A DNA stretch of 64,000 nucleotides from Desmodus rotundus (Eukaryota; Chordata; Mammalia; Chiroptera; Phyllostomidae): assembly GCF_022682495.2 (NCBI RefSeq), contig NC_071398.1, positions 11,910,934 to 11,974,933 of the forward strand, in the 5' to 3' direction. A program made the position numbers and the translations under genes. The notes under the pieces are model-generated. The model saw only the letters and a list, made by a program, of their open reading frames with translations. It was not told the origin of the DNA and searched no databases. This document shows, piece by piece, positions 55,201-64,000 of this stretch (its first letter is position 1; the number at the start of each line of letters is the position of its first letter).

Positions 55201-58090
55201 GCACTATCCTAGATGATTAAGGTCATTTTGCTATGAAGAGACATGACATAAATAAGACTAGAAATTGGAGAATTACAGACACCCGTGTGATTAAAGGCCT
55301 TTGCTAATAGACATTTCTGTCGTCCCACTTAACTATTTCTCCGCTTTGAGGATCAAGGAGTGGTGACTACAAAATGCTTCTAAAATCTTTATTCATCGAC
55401 TTCTGGCTTCCAGTTTTGTTGCTGTGGCTGTTCTTTCTGTGTGGGTGGGGTTGTTTGTTTTTTAGTTTGGGGTTTAGAGCAGTTCCAGAGGGCAGGATGG
55501 CATGGCGACCTTCCTCATACACAACTGTTGATTGCATTCTAAATGCTGGCATCATATGGCTCATCTCCAATCAAAAGCCTTTTTGATCTTTTAATTCTTG
55601 TCACAGAACGGTCTGCTTCTGACACATCATCATTTGAATATGACCTTCGGGACTGCATTTCTGCTCTTTTTTGGAACTGAGTTGCTGTTAACTCTAGCTA
55701 AATAGGCCCTATCCTTCATAAAAAAATAATAACCTGCCTTTCTTTCCCGTAGGTTTTTGAAGTCCTAGTCCAGGAAAGCCCCAGAAGCTGGTGTTGGGAT
55801 GAATCTCTGCTCAACAGTGGAAACAGACAATGGCTCCTCTCAGCAAAATGCATGAAATCCAAGACTAAATCAAATCAAGTGAAAGTTTCTTTTCAGAACC
55901 AGTACTCTTCACCATTACAGATCAGGTGAATGACTAATTCTCATTTCCAGATTCCAGTACGTTGTTGATCATTTAGAATAGCGTGCGCACAATGGGCGTA
56001 CACCCATATATAAGTATTTTTTCCACCCAGATTAGGAAACGTTTCCTACCCAAACTTATTCCTATCCTGCCCAAATTTTGACTGTATGAGTGGCGTCTGG
56101 TCTGGGTCCCCAAACTGCATGTTCTTCGTGATTGGTGCTCATCTGAATCCTTTCTAGTATGCAATTTTATCTTTCCTTTTTGGTTTACCTGATCCCTAAT
56201 ATTTCCTTCATGCCTCAGCCTCAACTCTATAAAATGAAACCCACATCATGGTTAATCACTTTGTATTTATTAAGGATTGTTCCAGCTTTTCAAATTAGAG
56301 GGATTGTGATATCCATGCCTACATTAACCTATTACTCTTTCAATGTATGAACCACAGAGCTAGATAAACTTGAATGAGTGTCTTTAGATATTATCTATTT
56401 TCTCATACAGAGCCCTATGTGAATGCAAAGGACAGAACCAAAACGTGTCCCCGAATTCTGTCACGTCCTCAAAACTCAGAATGGACTATGTTATAATCTA
56501 TTCAGATATTTCAGTGTACAGATCATTAAAGCAAGAGACAAGACTGACCTTTGGCATTCTGGAAGATTCTTGACTGGTCAAGATAATGCGAGGCACAAAG
56601 TTAATAAGATAGGAAGTCATTACAGTTTATTTGGAGAATGTCATTCTGAATAATTATGTTTCCTACAATGTCAGTTTAAATCAAGGTAGATGCAGAGGTT
56701 GTGTATAATTTATAAAAGACACTTTAGAAAAACAAAACAAAACCACTGGAAACAAAGATACCATGAGAGGAACTTTCTAATGCATTTTCTGTTGTTCTTA
56801 TGTTCTTTTAAACAGTCTTTAAAAATAAACTATGTTACAGACTAATGATATGAGAAATCTTCCAGTAACTAGATGTTACAAGAAAATTGTCTGTAAGGAG
56901 AAGTACAGCACATAGTTTACCAAAGCAACAGGAATATAAGCAAATGATTATATATATTTGGCTTCCACGAATAAGTGACCCAAGGAATCTGTGGGTCACT
57001 TTGATTCGGAGAAGCTGTTTGCTCATTTTCCACCAATCTTTTATACCATTTAAGTCACATAGGTCTAAGACTTGCCTGACTACCCAGCTCCACAAAACAA
57101 GGTGTGTCCCCAATAGCAAATGGGGCACAACAGCATTCTACATTTATCTTAGCTCTAGTGTCTGCAGGATCATTACTATAAGATGAGGAACACCAAAGTC
57201 AAGGTCACTCCCAGCCAAACCTGCAGACACTGAGCCTAAGATGAACCTATGTTAATCACCCACATAGCAACAATGTAATATGGTAAATTCTAACATATAA
57301 GCATGTGAAATTCTATGGGAGAAGGAAGAAAAAGAGTTTAATCCAAGATGGGATACTTCATACAAGAGGTAACATTTGAAGGGTTTTTTTTGTTGTTGTT
57401 TGTTTGTTTTTGTTTTTTTAAAGAACAAGAAGAAATTCTTGTGCTTGGACAATAAAGCTAAGCTAAGGGCAACTTAGGTACAAGAAAGAATAGGTAGGAA
57501 ACTAGAGAGATTTCTAGATATTCCAGAAGAGGGGTTAGAGGTTTCAAGATGTTGCATATATTTTGAGTACAGAACTCACAGAAGATCAAACTAGAAAGAA
57601 AGCTAGGCTCAACCAATTTGACCCCATTGAATTGAAATTATAATTTTTCTGTAATTAAAGGCAAGTTTATAAATGGCTCGATTTAGGTTTACACTATATA
57701 AATATCAAAATGGAAAACTATTTATTATGATATTATTTATGATTATGGACAAGAGAAATCACCTAAAAACAAAAAGAATAGCGAGTAAACCCTACTGCCT
57801 CCACTTGGAGGACTGTCCTGTGTATTTGCTGACAACAGTACACAGATGACGAATGCCGGTATTGAACGCTAATACCACATAGTAAGTCAGGGGCCCTTTC
57901 TAAAACAAGGAACAGTGGAAAGAACTAGACCAGAGAGACCAGAACTACCAACATTTCCAAATTGTGATATACCTTCCCTGATGCACTGTCATCATGCCGG
58001 AGTTCTTTGGTGTTTTACTGTTTGCTGATGTGACTTGTTTTGGGATATAATTTGTTGTTTTCTGCAAACTCTAATACCTGGTCCTCCCAC
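52290..58090. other. Long non-coding stretch with only weak repeat traces
   Basis: About 5.8 kb with no confident element. Weak traces include an ancient-repeat text at about 52530-52890 (AGAGGGCTTATTATGTGTTG, then CAGCACCATGCTTGGTGTTA), a MIR-like antisense trace at 54360-54440, and an L2-like CTCCTTGAGAACAGCGTATA at about 54601. The 144-codon frame at 53575-54009 is the second longest in the window; its product has no domain I know and the region has no clear splice or promoter context, so I do not call it. Poly-T/TTTG runs lie at about 57380-57420. Confidence 0.45.
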
Positions 58091-58094
58091 AAAA

Positions 58095-58250
58095 ATGGTG
58101 ATAGAAGGAGATTTGGTTTGGATGGTGAACACACAATACAAAATACAGATGATGTGTTACAGAATTGTACACCTGACACCTGTGTAATTTTATTTACCAA
58201 TGTCACCCCAATGAATTTAGTAAAATTAAAGAAAAAGAGGATTAAAATAT
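58095..58250 (+). mobile_element. Bat-type L1 3' tail, strongly 5'-truncated
   Basis: GATGGTGAACACACAATACA, AATACAGATGATGTGTTACA, GAATTGTACACCTGACACCT, GTGTAATTTTATTTACCAAT and GTCACCCCAATGAATTTAGT are the very 3' end of an L1 lineage common in bat genomes, followed by an A-rich tail. Sense orientation. A target-site duplication is not obvious. Confidence 0.85.
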
Positions 58251-58704
58251 ATATTTAAAATTTTTTTTATACCTAACCTAACATTGACATCAAGCCAAGT
58301 TCGTAAGATTTCTTGGCAATATTGAAATAGAAATATGTCAAAGTGACAAAAAGACTATGAGTTAAATCCCAGGGAATTAAGGTGATTTTGTTCTGAAATC
58401 TCATGCGTTGTTATATATTACTTCCATGTCTTTGAAAATTTATATTAAACTGATGTGGTTTCTTAGGAAAATGATTCAGTTCTAAGAGATAATACTAAGA
58501 TCAGTAGATTAATTAAATATAATTTAGAGGGAATTAGGATGATACCTGTTATATTCTTTTCATCCACATTTCTATAACTAAAAAAGGTCTTTATTACAAA
58601 AAATTACATAGTAATTTTGGAGCAGCTCACTTCATTCTTTAAATTCCAGGACCAGAATAGTTTAGATGTATTCTTAAAACAAACTCATCCCCCTGAACAC
58701 ATTT

Positions 58705-58952
58705 AAATTTCTATTTATTTATTTATTTATTTATTTGTTTATTTATTTCAAGATTTTTATTCAAAAAAATTTGTTTTAGAGAGGGGGAGGGAGGAAGAAA
58801 GGGAGAGAAACATCAATGTGTGGTTGCTTCTTGGATGCCCCCTACTGGGGACCTGGCCCAAAACCCAGGCATGTGCCCTGACTGGGAATTGAACCAGCAA
58901 CCCTTTGTTTCTCATGCCAGCACTCAATACACCGAGCCACACCAGCCAGGGT
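58705..58952 (-). mobile_element. VES SINE, long form, left copy of a tandem pair
   Basis: On the minus strand: ACCCTGGCTGGTGTGGCTCG (A box), GTTGCTGGTTCAATTCCCAG (B box), TCAGGGCACATGCCTGGGTT, GGGCCAGGTCCCCAGTAGGG, CT-rich text and a long (AAAT)n tail that appears as the plus-strand (ATTT)n run at about 58711-58749. Both halves of the long form are kept. Confidence 0.97.
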
Positions 58953-59163
58953 CATTTATTTATTTTGAGAGAGAGAGGAAGGGAGGGAGAAAGAGAGGGA
59001 GAGAAACACCATGTGCAAGAGATATATTGATTGGTTGCCTCTTGCACACCCCCAACTGGGGACCTGGCCTGCAACCCAGGTGTGTGCCCTGACTGGAAAT
59101 CAAACCGGCGACCTCTTGGTTTGTAGCATCATGCTCAGTGCACTAAGCCACACTACCTAGGGT
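58953..59163 (-). mobile_element. VES SINE, long form, right copy of a tandem pair
   Basis: On the minus strand: ACCCTAGGTAGTGTGGCTTA, GGTCGCCGGTTTGATTTCCA, TCAGGGCACACACCTGGGTT, GCAGGCCAGGTCCCCAGTTG and AGGCAACCAATCAATATATC, ending in AAAATAAATAAATGA, which abuts the head of the left copy. The pair shares one outer duplication: CCCCTGAACACATTT at 58690-58704 and 59164-59178. Confidence 0.97.
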
Positions 59164-59178
59164 CCCCTGAACACATTT

Positions 59179-59995
59179 TTAAATATCTGTGAGAAAAAAA
59201 AATCTGTTTTTTCACTAATTATTTCCACTTGAGAAATGAGAAAACCATGTATACTTTTTTCACAATGATTTCTATATTAATTGTTGTCAACTTAGGGGTT
59301 AAAAATTTAAAGTAGCAGATAACACCAGCTGTATCTTACACCTGGGATTCAATCACAGGCACTCTTACGTGTTTTCTTCTAGAAACGTTCACACTTTAAA
59401 ATGAATATCCTGAGATAGTCTCATCTAAGATGAAGACGATCTTTCTCTAAAGTACTACTCCTCCCTTTCATAAAACTACTTTTAGTGCCTACATGGTATT
59501 TTAGTAGCTGGATTTATCATGCTTTATATTAGTATTTTGAAAAATTTTTGGATTTGTAAGCAATTTTTAGTAGAGCTTGTTAACATGAAAATATTTGTGA
59601 ATAAATATATTTTTGTTTGTTTTCCTTTTGTGCTGCTAAAAACATTTGCTTAGCATTTATTTCTTTAAGTTAGCTAAAGCAAGACAATCTCTTTTTGTCT
59701 CTTAGAGGTATAGAGTTCAAAAAAACTAAAAATGAAAGCATTTCTCAATATAAATGAACCTAATGGTTGAGGTCTCTCAATTTTAAAATGACTTTTATCA
59801 ATCTATCTGCCCCTTTGAGACACAAATAGAACTAAGTACACAAGTTTACTCTACAAAGTTAGAGAGCTTTCACACTGAATGCAAATCAGATCATTTGCTT
59901 TCATGTTCCACATGATGAAGATAACTGATTCTTTAAAAATATAGAGGAAAATACAATTTTTGAAATAAAAACACATTAATCCCCAGGCAAACTCA
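59179..59995. other. AT-rich non-coding stretch
   Basis: I see no gene and no repeat that I can name. Confidence 0.5.
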
Positions 59996-59999
59996 GGTT

Positions 60000-60530
60000 A
60001 GCCGAGGCTCTACCAGCAGGAGGAGGGAGCTGGAGCATCTGAACTATGTCATGGGCAACAGCTTAATAAAGTCACCATTGAGCAAGGATGGTCAGAGCAT
60101 GAGGAAATGACCAAGCAACAGTGACATGTCCCGATCTAATAGTAGAACCACAGGACAAATACCAGGACTGAGGAAACAAAAGGGAATAGGGTCACTGGCA
60201 CACGCAGGAGTGAGCTGTGTGGACCTGCTATTTGCCTGTGTTAAGTAGGGAACCTAGTGGCCCACAGGGAGCTGGTATGGGAGGGTTCCATGGGACATAA
60301 ACACCATGAGTTGAATCTCCTTCCACCCTCTGACCTCCGTGTTGGTGTCTCCCACTGGCCAAACCTCTATGCTAGGCAGAGAGTGAAGGAGAGACCCATA
60401 TAGACCAGTTTCCTGGGACAGAACAGGATAGAGAAGAATCAAATAGGCATCTGGATTGGCAAATGAAAGCCTGCATCCTTCGAAAAAAGTTCTATGGTCA
60501 GTCCTTTGGGATGCGGTCATTGCTGTGTCA
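60000..60530 (-). repeat. Possible ancient LTR-type repeat (antisense)
   Basis: CATCCGAAT-free text such as CTCCGTGTTGGTGTCTCCCA, CTGGCCAAACCTCTATGCTA, GACCAGTTTCCTGGGACAGA and ACAGGATAGAGAAGAATCAA, read with GTCATGGGCAACAGCTTAAT AAAG upstream, follows a common mammalian repeat whose name I cannot recall. Medium to low support. Confidence 0.4.
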
Positions 60531-60654
60531 ACAAATAAGCACCCTGTGTGTTCTTTGCTTTGTAATATGAATATTATTCTATATTAGAGAGCAAAATGGA
60601 AAAAGGAATTACATGAAAAATGTCTTATTGAACCTTGGCTCTGAGGGTAATTTA

Positions 60655-60780
60655 GCTAACAATAACGTTTACTATTTACTGGTTTATTTATTTAGTGCTT
60701 GCTGTGTTCACACATTGTGCCATGTGCCAGGCACGCGCTCCCTCATTGGATCCCCAGGAAACACTAGAGCATTTTAGTGC
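60655..60780 (+). repeat. MIR SINE fragment
   Basis: AACGTTTACTATTTACTGGT, TTAGTGCTTGCTGTGTTCAC, CATGTGCCAGGCACGCGCTC and CCTCATTGGATCCCCAGGAA follow the 5' half of a sense MIR. A C-run and CA repeat follow at 60784-60805. Confidence 0.65.
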
Positions 60781-60805
60781 CTTGCCCCCCCCCCACACAC
60801 ACACA

Positions 60806-62080
60806 AGTGAAGCAGAGGCAGAGGCAACATTTTAACAAGAGCCTTCTCTAGCGACAGCACCACTGAATATTGTGCTCTGTGCACAGGCCACGCCATCCCT
60901 CCATCAGGGAAGATACCTTTGCTATGTTGGTCACAGCCCTTTCCTCTTCCATTCACTTTCTCAAATTGCAATGATAATGAAGTTTTTGCCTCTGTTGTTA
61001 ACTGCTTGCTCTCTCTCCTGATTTCAACCAATGCTTCCGCTGGGCATCTGGTTCAGGCATTTTTCCTTGGAAAGAAGATTCTGAAATGAAATAACTATGC
61101 AAGATTTTTAGAAGGGAGTATTCTTAGGATTAACCTCTGAGAGAGGACGGTGTCCATGCGGTGGAGACTGGATGTCTGTTCAGATTTGGGGGCTGAGCCT
61201 TTGTATCCTTATGGGGATCAACAGCAGCATGGAGGGCATCTCTCTGGATATTCTTGGGTTTTTCATCTGGGAGAATCCACAAGAAAGACTGACAACCGAG
61301 GGCAGAAGGTCATCTTGGCGGCACTCCCAACAGGTGAAAGAAGAAGCCTTCCATCCCTAAAGGGGCCGTGTGCAGGACACCACAGCATCCACAACAGTAA
61401 TTATGAATCTCTTCTTTAATGTATGAGCAACAGAGTATGAATTATGCACACATATGCATATATGCATGTTCTACTATACGCATAAATGTATTGTCATAAA
61501 TAACAAATAAGGAGATTAAAGCCTAGTCGATTAGACTGTTACTACAGTAACAACTTGTAAAATATTTAGTATACATACTTACACCCACGATAATATATAT
61601 GTGAATTTCTATCTAAATCTCTATCATTCCTAGACAGAGAAGACTCGTTGAAAAGTTTATGAATTGCTCAGTGCAGAAATCAGTGTGTTTCTCTGTTAAA
61701 TTTGTTTTAGATCCTTGAATTAGGGTAACTGACTGCCATCCATTTGAGGCTCAATTTCTGAATTCCTGCATCCAGATGACTAATGGCATTGTAGATTCTA
61801 CATGTTTATCATTATTGAAGAAAAACAAATGAGGCCTTCTGTGAGCGGCTCTGCTCTGCTGCCTGTAGCTGGACAGATCGTTCATTTGTATAGTCAGGGC
61901 TGCATATGTGAGTTTGACTTCCTCCCTAGCTAGGGATCTCAAATGGTTTCTTCTTGGCTAAGGAAAATGTTATAAAGAAGTCAAATTACTGCTCAAGGAT
62001 GAGTTCTGGAAGGCAAACCCCAGAGCAGTGTAAATTCAGAAAAGCAGAGATTACAGGAAAAGTAAAAGGAACAGCTGTGT
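60806..62080. other. Non-coding stretch, no assignable feature
   Basis: No repeat is named. Two overlapping frames at 61150-61419 and 61172-61360 lack known domains. Alternating ATATGCATATATGCATG text at about 61452-61470 is low complexity. Confidence 0.45.
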
Positions 62081-62084
62081 TCCA

Positions 62085-62270
62085 CATGTTTTATTTCTTT
62101 TAATCTTTATAATATAACCAAGTCAAGAGGTATTTCCAAATGCAAAATCTCAGCTAAAGATTTTATATAGACTTGCTCATGGTCATACCTAAAGTATTTT
62201 TGCAGAGATAGGATTTAAACCTAGTTCTATTGACCTGACGTACAACTTTTAATCCACTATTATCTTTCAC
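62085..62270 (+). repeat. MIR SINE
   Basis: TTTAATCTTTATAATATAAC, CAAGTCAAGAGGTATTTCCA, CTTGCTCATGGTCATACCTA, AAGTATTTTTGCAGAGATAG and GATTTAAACCTAGTTCTATT follow the sense MIR order. Confidence 0.75.
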
Positions 62271-63345
62271 CTTCTAGAAAAAGGTTTTATTTTTTCCCCA
62301 AGGCGTACTTGCATTTGAAATGTGTGACTGGAGGCACATATATGATGATTGCATGTAATGCTAGTCTTTCTATTCCCATTTTCCTACCTGCAATTCTTGA
62401 CAGAGATTTGTGACTCTCCCTCTTTGGAAGAGAATAGGTATGGATGTTTAAAAAACAAAAAAACCCTTAAAAATGTTAAAATCGAAGGCAAATGAACCAT
62501 TAAAGTGTTCAAATAGAAGTCAGATGAAGCTCCTTGTGATTCACTTGGAGTTTTGGTTTAAGATTTTTCAATTTCTGGACAAGTCCACACCTGTCCACAG
62601 ATTCCGCTTCCTCTCCTTTAATAATTCAGCTGCTGACAGTTGGTGCTTTGCTTCTGCTTCATTAATCTGTTCCTGGGAAGTAGTATTTTCTCAGAAATTT
62701 TGGTGACATTTTCATTTCTCATCTTTAAAGGATCCCTCTCCACCTCTTCCAGAGGTCTTACATCTCCACCGTCTCAGACAGATGGACCCTCATTCTTATT
62801 CAACCTGGCAGTGTTCAAAGTCAGGCGCTCATTTTTTCCCCCTTTGATTTAACACTGCTCATTTACATCTTTGCCCATTAGATGAAAGTACCAGTCTCTT
62901 TTCTCTTCCTTTTGTCTCTAAATCACAACTCACTGAGTTTGCATCCGTAGAGATATTTTGGGTTTTTCTAAGGATGTGAGGAGGTCTGTTCATTGTCGAT
63001 GAAAATTAATCAAAAGAAAGTAGAATTACTGTAGCATGTTGACTCTCCAAAAAACATTTGCGGTGAGGAACGATCGTGCTGTGTTTAAAATGTATATCTA
63101 TTTTTTTTTCAGTTTCAAAGGACAAACTATTTAAAGATTTATGGTCTTTTCTGCTGTTTCTTCTTGTGTAATTCTGGGCTTCTTTTTTGGATTCCAAGGC
63201 ATTCAAATAAGTAAGCTTCTTTGTTTTTCTTCCAAACATACTATTACCCATATTGACTTATATTTATATAATCAGATATTATAACAAGGGCTGATGTGTT
63301 TTTTCATGAGTCAGTATATTGGAAACTACCATGTTTCAGAAATGA
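62271..63345. other. Non-coding stretch, no assignable feature
   Basis: AT-rich to medium, with a T-run near 63101-63110. Open frames at 62473-62852 (plus) and 63006-63251 (minus) show no known domain. Confidence 0.45.
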
Positions 63346-63349
63346 AAGG

Positions 63350-63490
63350 ACGAGCTTGGAGCAAAAAAAGATTTTGAGCGAGGCTTTGGCTCTTACTGAT
63401 TATGTAACATTGGGTCCTTAGCTTAATCTTTCTAAGATCGTAGCATTTTCTTTCCTCATCTCTAAAATGGTACAATTGTCAGTGCCAATC
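63350..63490 (-). repeat. MIR SINE (antisense)
   Basis: TTTGGCTCTTACTGATTATG, TAACATTGGGTCCTTAGCTT, AATCTTTCTAAGATCGTAGC and CTTTCCTCATCTCTAAAATG follow a reverse-complemented MIR. Confidence 0.75.
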
Positions 63491-64000
63491 TAATACGTGA
63501 GTCTTACTCCTAGGCCCTGGTCTTGAACACGTTAGGTCAACAGAATGGCTAAGTGTTCAGTGAGACCTTTTCCCCTTGACTGGGTCGGAATTCCCGTGTT
63601 CCAGTGCCTGCATGAACTCAGGTGTTACCGTCAGTTCTCAGCTTTCCACAAATATCTCTTTGTCAGACCTCCCTGTGATTCAGCATATGCAAATAAACCT
63701 GCCCCCTCCCGGCCTAGGACCCCCAGCAAGCTCTCAGGCAGAATTCTAACCTTTCTCAGTTCCCTTTTCTATGAACACAGGTTCCGGGTACTGGAGCAGC
63801 TCAGAATGCTGGGCTCAGTCTTCTCAGCTTGCTGATTCCCTGCCCCAGCTTTCTCCCCCGATCTCTATCACACGCCCGTAAGGCCTGCAAAAATGGTGAA
63901 CTCGTTTGACCTGCTTTCTCTCAAACTCCACAGTTATGTCCTACTTACTGTTTATTGTCTGAATTTTTTTTCAAATTATGTATTTTTCCAGGTGTACGGT
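63491..64000. other. Non-coding stretch at window end
   Basis: A CT-rich part with several CpGs (63550-63900) and a 96-codon plus-strand frame (63545-63835) without known domain. GCATATGCAAATAAACCTGC (about 63684-63703) contains an octamer-like ATGCAAAT and an AATAAA; the part could belong to an LTR that I cannot name. Confidence 0.35.

Noticed and set aside
58757..59092. Open frames on both strands at 58757-58942 and 58820-59092
   Set aside because: They lie within the tandem VES SINEs.
1..64000. A bacterial or viral operon, toxin system or other undescribed system
   Set aside because: Gene density is nil, repeats are mammalian, and no coherent set of genes exists in the window.

Overview
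This window is nuclear DNA of a placental mammal, most probably a bat. The main evidence is a set of about seven tRNA-derived SINEs of the VES type, which is characteristic of yangochiropteran bats. Their heads read like GCCCTGGCTGG, followed by an internal Pol III A/B-box pair, a CT-rich stretch and an A-rich tail. LINE-1 3' ends of the style seen in bat genomes support this (27825-28140 on the minus strand, 58095-58250 on the plus strand). Family names throughout are recalled from memory, not from a database search.

I find no protein-coding gene, no rRNA or tRNA gene, no CpG island and no exon I can defend. The open reading frames are short (186 codons at most), show no domain I recognise, and often run through repeats or low-complexity tracts. 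The window therefore looks like intergenic DNA or the inside of a large intron, and the locus cannot be named from it. Two exon-like segments (32364-32524 and 49024-49149) are listed as weak candidates only.

Layout. 1-7 kb: AT-rich DNA, a homopurine tract, an internally deleted ancient L1 (3.3-4.7 kb) and a VES SINE with clear target-site duplications (6.75 kb). 7-16 kb: VES, MIR, L1, a MER5A-like hAT fragment and two MaLR-type LTR fragments. 16-18.5 kb: the longest LINE remnant, an old L1. 19.8-28 kb: an ancient repeat split by a later insertion, a run of MIRs, a VES and a bat-type L1 end. 29.6 kb: a hairpin hAT MITE with perfect 8-bp duplications. 32-38.5 kb: L1, MIR, an L2 split by two VES copies, and a second short hAT element. 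41-48.6 kb: L1, L2, LTR fragments, VES and MIR. 49.9-50.3 kb: a hAT element nested inside a MER5A-like element. 51.9-52.3 kb: a solo LTR with 5-bp duplications. 58.7-59.2 kb: two head-to-tail VES copies sharing one outer duplication. 60-64 kb: LTR-like and MIR fragments.

The sequence records layered insertion by retrotransposons and hAT transposons. Several stretches that match no repeat I know and keep CpGs in an AT-rich background (near 5.6, 13.8, 27.4, 34.0, 38.9 and 45.8 kb) are candidates for conserved non-coding elements, but this needs alignment. I see no convincing undescribed biological system. The best material is the dated, nested transposon structures.
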